Notes: generated by a model from the letters alone, not told the origin. Positions 12,504 to 24,800 are shown, counted from the stretch's first letter. The stretch: DNA of 64,000 bases from Chrysopilus asiliformis (GCA_964034945.1 OZ035962.1:11173789-11237788); one strand, 5' to 3'. Numbers and translations: made by a program.

Positions 12504-12575
12504 CGGATGTGTGAAAAATTTTAAGTCAATTGGATGAGTAGGAATCCAATTGACTTAAAATTTTTCACACATCCG
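12504..12575. repeat. Perfect 32-bp inverted repeat hairpin
   Basis: cggatgtgtgaaaaatttta (12504 on) to caattggat (12535) is exactly complementary to 12544-12575, with an 8-nt loop (gagtagga). There is no mismatch in 32 bp, which is far beyond chance. It is compatible with a young or selected hairpin, or the collapsed end-to-end remains of a MITE. Confidence 0.95.
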
Positions 12576-12639
12576 TTACTCCGATAACAATGCATAGTGT
12601 GTGTATGCAATTTACCTCTCCTTTTGCCCGTCAATCCCC

Positions 12640-12910
12640 TCTCCTGCTATCTCCTGAACCGTTGGAACAATTTTGACGCGGTTTGCGCCAATGGGAAAAT
12701 TGTCAACTAAGCACCAAAAGTCTACTGCTTCTCTTGTAAACCCCTCTTCGGATATCTTCTAAGCCGTTGGAACAATTTTGACGCGGTTTGCACCACTGGG
12801 AAAATTGTGCCCCAGTAAAAGTTTTCGCCCTCCAAAATCTGTTCCTCACTTTCCCTCTAAATCTCTTTCCAGCTATCGTCTCCAGCTATCTTCTCCAGCT
12901 ATGTATTAAA
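12640..12910 (-). repeat. Tandem module copies (family of 1375-1527)
   Basis: Two successive copies carry ccgttggaacaattttgacg, cggtttg and tgggaaaattgt, at about 12661 and 12764 (period ~103 bp). These are the reverse-strand form of the module seen in three tandem copies at 25940-26260. Non-coding. Confidence 0.6.
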
Positions 12911-13142
12911 AAGAAAAAAAATTTGGGCGCTGCGCGACGGCTATTAGTCAGACTATTGTCGTGTTGGTAGTAAAATATTCAAAGTTCGAATGGAATCTAA
13001 AGCTAAAAAAGGACATTTTGACAAGCGTTAAATTCCACATAAAATGAAATGCTGTACATTCGAACCTCAATAACTCAAATTCTTCCAAAACTCGAAGATT
13101 TTTCAGACACCCACAAAAAGTAAATAAAAATAAGTTTTTATA

Positions 13143-13340
13143 GCGGGCTTTTTTTGACGATTCATTTCGAATCCGAAGCATCAAAAATTTAAACTAGTTT
13201 TTTTGACACCCACAAAGAATGAAAAACCGAATATTTATAAGTAGGGTGACCATGTTTTTTGCGTGAATGCGGGAGAGATTACCACGACGGAGAAATTTTT
13301 GATGCTTCGGATTCGAAATGAATCGTCAAAGTAAGTCCGC
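13143..13340. repeat. Inverted repeat, ~48-bp arms
   Basis: 13143-13190 and 13293-13340 are inverted copies: gcggg/cccgc-like ends, ttgacgattcatttcgaatc / gattcgaaatgaatcgtcaa and gatgcttcgg / ccgaagcatc. The left boundary of the hAT-like element at 13242 falls inside the loop, so this arrangement probably reflects two insertions rather than one foldback. Confidence 0.7.
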
Positions 13341-13659
13341 CGTAATACCTGTGTCCCTCCAGTCATTTCCAAAACAACCGTTAAGTTTTGTTCCTTTAGA
13401 AAATAGCAGAAATTGCGTCGCTGGCAAAATTTTGAGCAAAAATTTACTCATATTCGAAAAATTTGTTACAAAATGCGCCGCAGGTGAAATGTTTTTTTTT
13501 TGAAGAAAAACAAGCTGAAGGCAAAAATTCTTCAAGAAACTTTTGTAGGTATCGAAATCAAATCGCATACTTCGCGACAAAAACTTAGTTTCCGGAACGC
13601 CGGGACAATATACCTTAACCGGTACTGTTTTAGCTAATCCGGGACGTATGGTCACTCTG
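13242..13659 (+). mobile_element. Probable hAT-type non-autonomous element
   Basis: The left end TAGGGTGACCAT and right end ATGGTCACTCTG are inverted copies (10 of the 12 terminal bases agree). Flanking octamers tttataag (13234-13241) and ttcataag (13661-13668) match at 7 of 8 positions, which suggests an aged 8-bp target duplication. The interior contains the family C landmark gcgccgcaggt. A related left end, tagggtgaccat, begins the copy near 52908. No transposase frame is present. Confidence 0.6.
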
Positions 13660-13759
13660 TTTCATAAGCCAGTCAAAAAAAATCAGTTGAATGCGTTTTT
13701 AATACGGCTTCAATATGGTAACCCGGAGAAATTTAATTAACCAACATCAGTAGCACAAG

Positions 13760-14420
13760 AGCTGCCGTTAGCGACATCATCTACCCGTCGTACACTTAAA
13801 CCAACTACACAACCTACCGTCAACGGAAGCAGCAAAGGTGGTACCAGAAGCAGTACCAGCAGCAGGAGCCCGTGATGGCAATCAACATAAAAGACACGAG
13901 CACCGCAGGACGTTGGTACGAAGTCAACTAAAAGATCCTGAGGAATCCTCAGACGACGACAGCATCAATGATGAAGATGACAGCCGTAACAGCAGCACAA
14001 GTCTTTTGCTACACGTAATGCAACAAAAAAGAAAACATCAACAGCGAGTGGTAGAAACCCAAGAAGAAAACTTTCATGTCTGAACATCAAGGAAAAGGAC
14101 TTCAAGGATACAAACAGTGCAGAATTTCACATCTAGCAGGAACCAGCGACGTTCTATAGGAACCACCCAGTAACTTCTAACCGCTGAACTCACTGGAATT
14201 GCGTCCTGTTTCCTTCACATCGCAGCCGTCTTCCTTAACCAGAAGTCACAATTGGTACGTTCTGCTCCGCGGTCATCTCACTCTGCCGAGTCGCCTTATC
14301 GCAACACAACCACCTAACCGCCCTCCAACAACGATTCCATCTTCTCAGTACTTCCCTCTTGAACCACCGCCAGGACACAGTAGTTTCGCTTTGCAGGAAT
14401 GGAAGGATATCGTCAGGATA
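13760..14420 (+). other. GC-richer, exon-like island (possible ncRNA or 5' UTR exon)
   Basis: Composition changes abruptly from AT-rich intron to CA/CAG-rich sequence (cagcagcaggagccc, cagcagcacaag, caacaacg) resembling insect UTR or coding DNA. An 81-residue open frame (13838-14080) is rich in Q/R/S/D/E with an acidic DPEESSDDDSINDEDD run. Competing frames are also Q-rich, so the composition and not selection may explain it. A possible donor (g|gtacgt) is at about 14254/14255. No homology is recognised, and it would be on the strand opposite to Tet. Confidence 0.25.
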
Positions 14421-15593
14421 GCTTGCTGTTTGTATTTTCTCTTCGTTCTTTTGTACTCCAATCTCTATGTTTCTTCTTCGTCCCTTTCGCCTCTCTTTCC
14501 GTCTTATCTTTCACGTCTTCTACTTGGCACAAATTTATTTATATTTTTTTTTCGTCCTTTTTCGCTACCGAACACATTTTGCTCAAGTATGGATAGTAGC
14601 GATGGTGGTATTAATTGTTGTTGTTGCTATTTTGTTGTGTGGAGATGAGGATTTTTTGGCGTTTCGTTCGTAAAATGAGTCACTTTCGCTAGTATCGATT
14701 TTCTCTAGTTTGAAACTTCTTATCGTTCACGTGTTTTTGGGTGTGCGTGTGTGTGTGTGTGTGCTGGAGCACGCGTTTGTTTAGTGGTGTTCGAGATCCT
14801 TGTCGCACGTGTAGAATTTGCCATTAATCGTTTAGCAATTTATGCTGGTATACGTCCATGTGAAGTACGTTTAGATATGCATTTCTTAATTGTGGTTGTG
14901 ATTCAGGAAGCGTTTTCGATTTTTTTTCCAATTTTTATTTTGTTGTGGTTGTTGTCCTTTCGATAACGTGGCACACTGGGTATGGAACCGGGATCGCTCT
15001 ACGCGGGAAGGTTGAAGGAGTGGAAAATTCCATGATATCGCGTAAATGAGCATAAGCGTACTTACAGGACAATAAAAAAAATTGTTCATTTTTGGAAAAC
15101 TCCAAATTACGAAAAATAAAATAAATCAAGAAATTCCGATTTGGTAATGTGATCAAAATTTTGATTTTTTAACAAACAAAAAAAAACTTTCTAACCCACA
15201 GTTTGTGCAATTTTACGAGAGAACTTTAATCTTCCTTTAGTCTTTATTGTAGGCGAATATAATGTTTTGCCGGTTGAAAATATTGGCTAGCCGTTTTCAC
15301 ATTATAGGTTTCCCACTTTTATAAGATGGGTCTTCTGTAACACTCTTTTCAAGTCGTTTAAAAAATACCGAAAAAGCGGTTGGTGACACCTCCGTGTAAG
15401 ACTACCATGTCTCGACTTACAACATTTTTGAGTTATTGTCACTACGAGAATCTCCATATGAAAATATCTGATGTGACCACCACATGCCTTTCTTATACAA
15501 TATTTGATGTGAACAGCACATCACTTTCTTATTCGAATTCTATGTTTGTGCACAATTTACACTATAAACCTATTCTAAAAAATTTACACTTTA
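14421..15593. other. Intronic sequence with no recognised gene
   Basis: Contains an imperfect (GT)n tract near 14739-14762 and T-rich stretches. Open frames here are low-complexity (Phe/Leu/Ser-rich) and lack domain signatures. Confidence 0.45.
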
Positions 15594-15816
15594 AGGGCCT
15601 TACCAATGACCCGTGACTAATTTAGTAACAGCTTTTGGTGTGTACGAAACGGGCTATTTGCTTGCTAATTCTAGTAAGTTTTCACACATTTATGACAGCG
15701 AATTTAAAACTTTTCAATAAAAACTACGATTTGAACCGAAATTAGCAAGCAAATAGCCCGTTTCGCACACACCAAAAGCTGTTACTAAGTTAGTCACGGG
15801 TCATTGGTAAGGCCCT
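15594..15816. mobile_element. MITE with 77-bp terminal inverted repeats
   Basis: 15594-15670 and 15740-15816 are inverted copies with only two mismatches in 77 bp, ending in agggccttaccaatgacccg. The ~69-bp interior is AT-rich. TA lies at the outer left (15592-15593), and TA overlaps the right end, compatible with a TA target duplication but ambiguous. The high arm identity indicates a fairly recent insertion. Confidence 0.85.
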
Positions 15817-18776
15817 AAGTCTATATTTATTTAAAAAAAAGAATTTTTATTTTACTAGTAGCGTTTTCGACTTACACACTCTTTTTGCTCTAAAGTTGCT
15901 TTGAAGTTGCTTTGAAGTTGCTCTAAAGTTTCTCTAAAGCGCTCGCTGTGAGAACTTGTTTTCGACTGGGGTTTTTTGATCGCTCGAAAAAGAGTTGTGA
16001 CGAAAGTACTCTCTGTGAAAGCACAAAAAGAACATTTTTCGAGCAGTTTTGTGACGTAGTCACATTTGAATTGTTCTTTTGAAATAAATGGAAAATTATT
16101 TTGTATTAAATTTGTTAGATTCCTCTTCATCTAGTAAAGAAGAATATCGTTTAGTCGTAATTTTTTGAAGAAATGCTAGACTCCGAAGTAGACGTGCTCG
16201 AGATCTGCTCGAAATCTGCTCGAGAATTCTGATCGAAATCTGCAAACATTCCTGTAAAATTTCATTGCTCTATATGTATTAGTTTTTAAAAAAATCTGGT
16301 ACACAGACTGACAGACAGAAAGACATTTTTGTAATAATGCTCCAATCGACTCAAGAGCAGTGTTGAGCAAAATTCAATTTCGCTTTTCAGATTTTTGTTC
16401 TTAAAAATTTCGGTTTTCAAATCTGGGGTCGTCAAATTTTTAGTCTTAATTTTTCTTTTTTTTTGGTCTTTAAGTTTTCAGTTTTCTGAAAACAGCCCTT
16501 AAATTTTTCTTCAAAATGATTTTTTTGCGTAATATTCCACACATCTGGCTATTAATAAGAATGTAATTTAAATTAAAAATTCTGTTTTTGCAGTATTGCT
16601 GCAAATGTCGCCATGAATGGTACTAAAATCCACACAAAAAAAACTGCTAAAAGTGAAACGGTGGGGATGGTGAAAATTGGATGGGGAGTGGCAGGGGGGG
16701 AGTGTTTTTTAGGGTGACGTATTTTATAAACGGCTCCCAAATTGAATATTTCACGAAAAAAATTTAAACATTAAAATTTCTTCGCTATTGCAAACTTTAT
16801 CAAATGCAAAATATTAAAGTTTTCTTTGCATACACAACTGGTACAGTACTCCATCCGTAACACACAAAGCATAAGAAATTAAGATTATTTGGTATGTAAA
16901 TCAGTAGGGTTAGCTTTATATTCTCTCTGGCCCTGTTTTATACAACTTTTCAGTTCTCGTCGGAACTACTATACTTTATAAACCCTATAAGAACATTTTG
17001 CTTTTCTTAACTTTGAAGAAATCAGTATAAAAGAACATGAGGGAAACTGTTTAAATTCTTTCCACCTGTTTATCCATTTGCAAAACGGGACCTCAACCAC
17101 TGTCAATTCATTTCTGATTCAGGTGTATCCATCCGATCTACATTTGCTAAGTGCTCGTGCCTTTGTTTATTTTCTTTTGTGCGTAAACTTACACAAGTTG
17201 ACTTGAATTTATATTTTACGTATGATAATGTATGGTACATACGAACACTTGAATCTCAAGTAGTAACCCAACATAATTCCAAGTCGTCTTCAGGTCATTC
17301 GGAATGTTTGCATTTCAAGGCACTTTATTTGCATTTGAATAACGACAAACGGGGTGTGCTCCCTACGGCAGCCATTGCAGGGCACTTGAAGAGCTGCTTT
17401 GCTACAAAAAAAAAAATCTTGTACGAATTTATACGAGTATCCTTTCCGTTCTTCCTGTGGCATAAAAATGTAAATAACAAAGTGCCAGAATTGGTATAGC
17501 ATTGGAGAACCTAGAATCGTAGAGGGTCATAGGAGCGATGGTACAATGATTCCCTTTTTTACATTCAGCGGGAACTTGGAAACATCGTCTTCGTCCTCGC
17601 GCTGATCCTGATGAAGCACGTCGATTGAGGGTTGAAATGCAAGCCACAGGGTGCATCTGATGAGTAAAAAACTCGAAGGCAAAGATAAAGGGATAAGTGG
17701 AACGTATTGTGTGTGTGTGTGTGTAGAGGTAGGTCAATGTACGGCCAACAGCATTAGTTTTGCTCCTTTACCCTGATTTTTCTACACTCAAGTCCTTCTT
17801 AATGTTGTTTTCACTTTGCATGATCGAAATGGTAAAACCGAAAGATACCATAAATGATTTCAGATGGAAATCCAACATGGCATCCTGGATGCATAGTTTG
17901 CCCTTTAGCTAACATTTCACGTTATCCTTGGGGGCTTAAAGTTCCTTTCTTTTCTCCAATGTTACTTCAGCAATCTGAGATTCTTAGCAATAGAAAAAAA
18001 TGAAGGATACAACACTGAGAATATAAAAAAAAATGCCATCCCCATGATGCATGCATTAAGTCGAGAACATCAAATGAAAAATAACAAGTCTTTTTCGTAA
18101 ATATTTTCATAAATATGGTGGGGTTGAGACATTCTAATGGGGATGATCTAGGAGATGATCTAGATTTGTGTCTTCTGCAGTGCAATTTTATCATCGTTTC
18201 GAGTATAGTAACCATCCAAGGAGCTGAAATATTATTCGGAAAATGTTTTTTTTTTCTATTTCCATTTGCACTTAAGATGAATATGCTTTTTGTGAAGAGA
18301 AAAGATTTTTTTTTCTTGCAAATTATGAAAGAATAATAAAAATATTTGAAACTGCCGCAAGAAGGCAATAATGTAAGTTGGTGGAACTTTATGAGTTTTT
18401 ATAGGTTAAAAAGAAAAAAAATCCTCAATTGTCGAGGGGCACTCGCCAATAGAATATTTGGACAAATCTGCGAAAATTCATAAACAAAAATTGATGTTTC
18501 ATAACAGGGATTTATTTCTGAAACTGGTCAAAAAACTCTGTCACATGCTATGAATTTCATACTGAAAACAGACATGAAATTTTCATTACAAAATCAGTGA
18601 CTTCATAAATGAAAAGCTCAATAATCGATCCGGTGCTTAATTTTAAGTTTTTAGCCTTTGCTAAACTTACGAGTTTGATTTTTTGCTAACTCTTATTCAC
18701 TAAAAAGACTTTTTTTTTTTCGGAAATTGCATGCTCCCCTTTGTCTAAAAACCCTTGCTGTACGGAATTTCTCCAT
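15817..18776. other. Intronic sequence with no recognised gene
   Basis: Notable only for repeated ttgaagttgctctaaagttgc-like words at about 15885-15940, a short cagactgacagacagaaaga tract near 16305, and a (GT)n run at about 17707-17724. Several open frames of 60-130 residues show no recognisable domain. Confidence 0.45.
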
Positions 18777-18837
18777 GAAATTCATCACGAATTTTTGTAT
18801 GAAATTCATCACGAATTTCTGTATGAAATTCATCAGG
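18777..18837. repeat. 24-bp tandem repeat, about 2.5 copies
   Basis: gaaattcatcacgaattt starts at 18777, 18801 and (partial) 18825, an exact 24-bp period with one substitution between the first two units. Confidence 0.9.
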
Positions 18838-19785
18838 TCAGGAAAATTCCGCTAGGAAAATTCCCCCAAGAATATTCGTGAAATTTTGGAGAAAGTTATC
18901 ATAAGGACCTTGGGGTTTCCAGAATCTCTATTTGTCAAAAGAGAACTGCTACTTTGAAAAGAGAGTATTCTAAAGGAAATTACTAAAATGAAACAAAAGA
19001 ACAAAAAGCAAACAAGCAGGAAAGAAAGATAAAAAACGAGTGATATTAAAAAAAGAGATAAGAGTTGTTCTGGCAACCCTACATAAGGTTAGAGTTTCAA
19101 AATATTATCACGTCACTCCTTAGTGAATTAGAAATTTGCAATGAAATATCTCATAAAGGAGATAAATATTTCATAACATGGATTATTCAATTGCTGTGCG
19201 TCACAAACTTATTACGAAATTTTTCCTATGCATGACCGAATTTTTAAAGAAAGTTTTCAATTTGTGTGTGGGAGGGGGAAAATTGGTTCCATTGAATTGG
19301 TTCCATTGGGAAATCATTCTCTAAACACATTTTGTCTTTGTACATTTTTGGATAAGATGCATCGTTTTCGAAAAATCGGAAAAAACTATCTTATTTGTAA
19401 AGAGAAGAGCAAAGGAACTGTCCGTTTTGCCCGTTTTATAACTAAGCTTCACGTTTTACGAGAATGTTTTTTTTCACGAATTTCAAGTCTCTAGCTCTAG
19501 CTCATTGCGTTCGAGAGTTATCGTGTTAACTAACGAACGGATAAACGCTAATTTTGGAGTTTTCGGATCCCCCGTCCATCCTCGTGAATTTTGTTTTCGC
19601 GAGATTCTGTATGGAGTATTGTACCACCGTGATATAGTACTATCCCAAACCTTAATTCCATTCCCCCTCTCCTATTAGGTTGAACAGAAAAAACAAATAT
19701 CTCAAATTGTAAAAAAAAAGCTTTTGGGATCCATTCTCTATACCTTTTTCTATTACGGGAGAATAAAGGGCAAAAATATTAAAAA
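18838..19785. other. Intronic sequence with no recognised gene
   Basis: AT-rich sequence. Its last part (about 19300-19560) resembles degraded Helentron-like modules (aagatgcatcgttttcgaaaa, acgaattt..aagtctctagctc), so an older copy probably lies upstream of the one starting at 19786. Confidence 0.45.
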
Positions 19786-20352
19786 ACATAACAAAAGCTA
19801 TAATTGCCAATCTGGCAATCATTGGAGACCCGTATGGTGATATTCGTATCAAAATTCGAACAGTTGTACCAAAATTCCACTTTGAAGTCAAACTTTCCAA
19901 TAAGATTTTTTTTAAATTTGTTCCAATCGGATTTTGATGTATGGGAGTTTTATGTAGAATCATATCCTAAATAACTTTTGTTCTTGGACTTTTTTGATAA
20001 GATGCACCGTTTTTGAGATATTCGCAAAAAACTTTTTCGTTCGTATGGGGGGTACCCCCCCTAATGGTCCATTTTGCCATTAGCCTCGCATTTTACGAAA
20101 AACGGATCCGCGCAAAATTTCAAGTCTCTAGCTCAATCCGTGCGCCCGCAATCCGCGCCACAGACAGACAGACAGACAGACAGACGGACAGACAGACAGA
20201 CGGACAGACGGACGGACATGCAGAAATTAATTATTTTTATCATTCTAAACACACTGGTGTAATTCATTTTTGTGTGTGATGACGGGATCTTGGCGTTACA
20301 AACGGTAAAGCAAAGTTAATATACCCTTTGGTTTCACCATACGGGTATAAAA
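19786..20352 (+). mobile_element. Helentron-like non-autonomous element, copy A1
   Basis: The 5' end acataacaaaagctataatt and the small palindrome attgccaatctggcaat are shared with the copies at 43694, 21367 (inverted) and 36598 (inverted). The core holds a (RGAC)n microsatellite (about 20161-20219). The 3' end forms a hairpin: TATACCC ... GGGTATA around tttggtttcaccatac, whose TGG/CCA also pair. The element ends in GGGTATAAAAA, after which the three full 3' copies diverge. Together, the (GTCY)n core, absence of long terminal inverted repeats and terminal 3' hairpin match DINE-1/mini-me-type derivatives of Helentron rolling-circle elements. No Rep/helicase gene is present. Confidence 0.75.
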
Positions 20353-20902
20353 AGTGCTATTTGCAAAACTCTGCCCGGTTCTCTGTTCTCTCGGGGTACT
20401 CCGTTCTGTGGGACTTTGAGAACCGTCATTTTATGGCCTGGCTAGGATTCGCGAGGGGTCCTCGGTTCCATAAAATGTTGGTTCTCCAAATCCCAACCAT
20501 AATAACTACCATGTTCTTGCACGTCAAGCAAAAAAAGTTCGATCTGCCACAACCCCAAAACCCCTAACGTGACGTACTTTAGGTACAAAAGGCAAAAATC
20601 TCCAAAGTGTATACACGATCACAGACATTTAAGTCTGGAGATCAAAAAATAGATCTCCGGAGACGTTTACTAAAAAGTCTCTAAAAGCAAAGTCTCTGGA
20701 GTGCATACACGACGCAGGTATCTCGTCACCAAGCATAACAACAATACCACTAATCTAAAATATAAAATAAGTAAAAACACTTTTTTTCTTTATAAAAACT
20801 GACCTTTAATCGCAAAACAACGAAACAAATTCTCGTTCCCACAAAACAATTTCCTGAAATGTCAAAAGTCGCCTCCGGAGACCAAGAGATAGATATTAAA
20901 AC

Positions 20903-21626
20903 CAGTGTTGCCATTTTGACCGTTTTCCGGTCAGATTTGACCGGATTTGGTCCACTTTGACAGATTTTTAACCGGAACTGAATGTGTTTTCGACCTTTTT
21001 TAACAGTTTTTCAATTGGGAAAGAAATAATATATTTTCAACGTTATCAATTTTCATAAAAAGAATGTTCACAAATTGAACCCTTTGTAATTTATAAGTGG
21101 AAATTGGAACTTTTCGAGTTAATGCAATAATTCGGGCACATATATGTAAGTTATAATAATATTTCTGGAGATCTATTGGGGATGTGAATTAATTCGTAGC
21201 GTTTTACAAAAGATGACGTAACTATTTTTCTATTCATTTTTCCCATTTTCTGAATATTTATTGTAAAAGTACTTTTACTGATCGTTAATTTGTAGTATTT
21301 ATCATTTAGTTGAAGTGAAAAAGAAGATGCTTTCTACTTCATCAAATATGTCGAATTTTGTACCGAATTATTGGAAAGTTCGACTTCGAAGTGGAATTCA
21401 CCATACGGGTTTTCAATAATTGCCAGATTGGCAATTATAGCTTTTGTTATGTTTAATTTCTAGGTTATTGTGATCAGAAATGTCGTTTGCGTGGCTTTGA
21501 CCGATTTTTTGGCCGGATCTAACACGCTAAAACTTTTGACCGTTTTTTCTGACAGGATTCAACAGAAAAAAATCCTGTCAAACGGTCAAATTTGACCGGA
21601 TTCATATTTTTGAGTTGGCAACAGTG
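20903..21626. mobile_element. hAT-type non-autonomous element nested in another repeat
   Basis: The ends CAGTGTTGCCA (20903-20913) and TGGCAACAGTG (21616-21626) are inverted with one mismatch, and the 8-bp duplication attaaaac flanks both sides (20895-20902 and 21627-21634), as expected for hAT. The interior has many tttgaccg / cggtcaaa subterminal repeats, typical of hAT transposase-binding motifs, and a fragment of the Helentron-like family at 21367-21452. No transposase frame. Confidence 0.85.
21367..21452 (-). repeat. Helentron-like fragment, copy A5, inside the hAT element
   Basis: attattggaaagttcgactt, cgaagtggaattcaccatacgg-type sequence and tgccagattggcaattatag reproduce the 5' part of copy A1 in inverse, with an internal deletion joining the gtggaatt and caccatacgg blocks. 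The copy ends at ttgttatgttt, marking the same 5' boundary as the other copies. Confidence 0.75.
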
Positions 21627-21812
21627 ATTAAAACGTTTTGAAGACCGGAGACGCTTAAAGAGACTCTCTCATTAGTAACTTAAGTCTCCCAGAGACCCTA
21701 GAGACTTGATACTTGGAGACAAATCTCCGGTCTCCGAAGGTTTCTTTGTATGCAGAGGCGAAATATTTGGTCTAAGAGACCAAAGTCTCTCGTCGTGTAT
21801 TTCTACCTTTAG

Positions 21813-24800
21813 ATTACTCGATGTAAATTTTTATATATGCTTAACAACAAATAAAAGTCAGAATTCAATAGTCGTGAATTTTCGGGTTTCAAAAATAAAA
21901 ATACCATTAAAAAATTTAAAAAAAAATACTTTAGGACCTCATCGATTGGCTTTGCGAATAAATTTAATCTTTTTTTTACCTAATAGGTATCCTCTAAATT
22001 TATGCCTCTCGATCATTGACCCCACGCGTTTTTAGATCCTTAAAACTCCTGCCTCATGTTTTTTTCTGCCTCAACGACATTGTAAGCATAAATTATTTCA
22101 AAATTCCCGTATAATACGAATGAATCTACCCAGGATAAACGCATCAAGAATTTTTTTTAAAAACTTTACTCAAAGATAAATTCTTAAAAACGAACATATC
22201 CTTTTAGATGCAGCCAATTATGAAGCAGAAATATTATTTTCTACCTCCGTCAAAGGCAAGTTTGCAAGTTTGCAAAAGTAGCAGGTAAATTATTAAAGAA
22301 CCACAACGCGAAGAAAAAAAATTGCTTTTAGTATCGCCATAATGCATAGTTATTAATGCAGCAGCCATTTTTCTTTATTTATGCTTCACATTTTTTTAAA
22401 AAGATTCTTCAATTTACTCCGCACGCACTTTAGTTAGCCTTCCAAGTATTTTCAGTTTTTTTTTCGCATCTTTCCCCAGGGAACTTTGCCCTGTTACGCA
22501 CTGTACAACATCTATTTTCTTGTTGCCAACGGACTGGCCCCCCTCCTCTCCCACTTCTATTCTAAAGGACTGACTGGAAATACAAATGCATCCCTAAATC
22601 TTAAACTGTGCGTTCATAATTTTTTTTTTTGTGATTTTTCTAACGGCGCATAGATGTGTACACGCATTTCCCATTTTCTTTTTCTATTTTGTATTGGGGT
22701 GCGTCGTCCATCGATTTATTTGTATTTGTGCTTTTATCCTCTCTATTTCAAGTTTTATAAAGAATGTTTTTTTTGCATCCCGGCAGTTAAAAGTGTGTGC
22801 ATCAAATGGTTTTTAGTGTGTATATGAGGTTAGTTTTTATTCAGTCCGCCATTGAACTGCATTTTATTGGCTGTGTAAATGGGAAGTCAGGGGATGGTGG
22901 CTGATATAGTGGAATTTTTATGTAAATATAATAAAAATTTATAGGAAAATATTATTTGGTGTAAATAAAAGTAGTTGAGAAATAAACTATTGTTAGCTAA
23001 TGTCTAATTTTGATATTTTTCTTGAAAGTTTCTGAGGCTTAGGGGGGAAATTCTTCTCAAATTTAAAAGGGGGAGGAGTCTACAAGAGAATGAAGGCGCT
23101 AATGGCGAGCGCCGGACCCCTCCAAAAGGTTCAAGTGGGTAAATAGGAAGGGAACCAGTTTTTACCACTAGACTGTTGAAATAAACCTACCAGAAATTCT
23201 ATGCCCAATAAAATCTTCCCTTCCCCCTAAACAATTTTTTTAAACCCCTCTCCCGACAGCTCTTAAAATGCTAAACGGATTTAAATCCGGTTTTCATTCT
23301 TCCATACATCATTTCTGAAGTAAGAAAATCAAGAAAAAAGAATAAAATAAAACGAGCTCTTCAAAATCAATTCCAACAGAGGGAACTGTTTTAATTTCCA
23401 GCAAGATGAATCTCTCGAAAAAATAAAGGAAACCCAGGAATTTCTAATTAAAACAGGTAAGAAAATGTGACCCTTGACTCTGTAGAAAACTCGCGGTTTG
23501 AAATGTGATATTTTTTTTTATATATTTTAAATAAGAAATTAACTATGCCTCTATAACGGAATAGGAGATTTCCTGTCGTATGCCTGTTTCTAAGAAATAT
23601 TCTCTCTCTTGACATTTAATCGGTTCACCCCACTTGGCTGCAACTAATAAACCCTCGGTGCAAAGAAAATTAATGCAAGCATCTTGAATACGGTGCAAAC
23701 GCCCAACCATGCAATCTTTGAAAATAAAATAAACAAAAGCTTAGCATATTAACAGTTGCTGTAGCTCCCATTTTGATGTCAACAGCTTTCATTATTTTTG
23801 CATCCTTGTTATTTTTTCAAAAAAAAAAAAAAAAAAAATGCGGAAAAAATGGAAAAAAATCCAATCAAGAAACTCTGCTTGGCAGCGCAACGTCATCTTA
23901 AGTCAAGATCCACGTAAAGTTGCACAATTTCTTTTCAATTTAGTCCCCCCGATGGCATGCGGTTGAATGCAATTTCATAGTCCTTTGTTGAGAATATATT
24001 CTTCCACAACGTTTTTTTTTTTCGCTTTTCCTGCATCGCCACAGCATGAGGTCTATGTTATGCACTTAATGATTTTGTTTTTGCAATTTTATTCCCTGTT
24101 GTTGGATTTTTCCTTAATTTGTCATTGTTCTGCCCATGGCACTGATTGCATATGCAAGAGGCCTCACCAACTTCATTTTAAAACAAGACATTGAAATTAA
24201 ACTACCAAAAATCATACAAAATATGGTGTATATCCCGCTAGAATTTCATCCCCCACTCCAAATTCCATGGCATGCAACCGACAATTAGACGAATGCAGAA
24301 ATTTATTCCAAGTCACGTTCGTTTGACTTCTTTAGAAAATCCTTGATAGAATCCCTTACGAAATGGAGAAACCAAATCCGTAGCAACGAAAAGAACTTAT
24401 GGAGAAAAAAACCACTTCTTCAAGTTGAAGGAATCCCCGAAATATGGAAATGGAAAAGCACCGAAATGCAGAAGAGTCCATGGTTAATATCCGCCATTTT
24501 GCTTCGTGATTTTGTTAAAGTTTGCTACGTGGGGGACATCATCCATGTCAAAGGATATTAAATTCGCGAGCTCCATGAAACCAATGCAAATCCATTGTGC
24601 GAATGCATGAATGATATCCCGTCAGGAGGCGAACGCAGCAATCCCGATCATCAACATAAAGTGAATTATGCACTTCATGCAGTGTAATGTTGCAGGCAAT
24701 CGAACTGCAAAGATATAGAATTTTTGTATCAATCCGGGTAGGTCCTTTCATCATTTGTGAGTTTGCAAAAATTGAATAGATTTCAGCCCAGTATCAAAAT

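Larger units (their letters stand above)
20583..21806. mobile_element. Possible outer element rich in gtctccggagac
   Basis: Both sides of the inner hAT element carry palindromic gtctccggagac-type words (20637-20720, 20868-20890, 21645-21790) and cgtgtat / atacacga words near the two edges. CTTTAG occurs immediately outside both proposed ends (20577-20582 and 21807-21812). This suggests one element later split by a hAT insertion. The termini themselves are only weakly similar. Confidence 0.4.
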
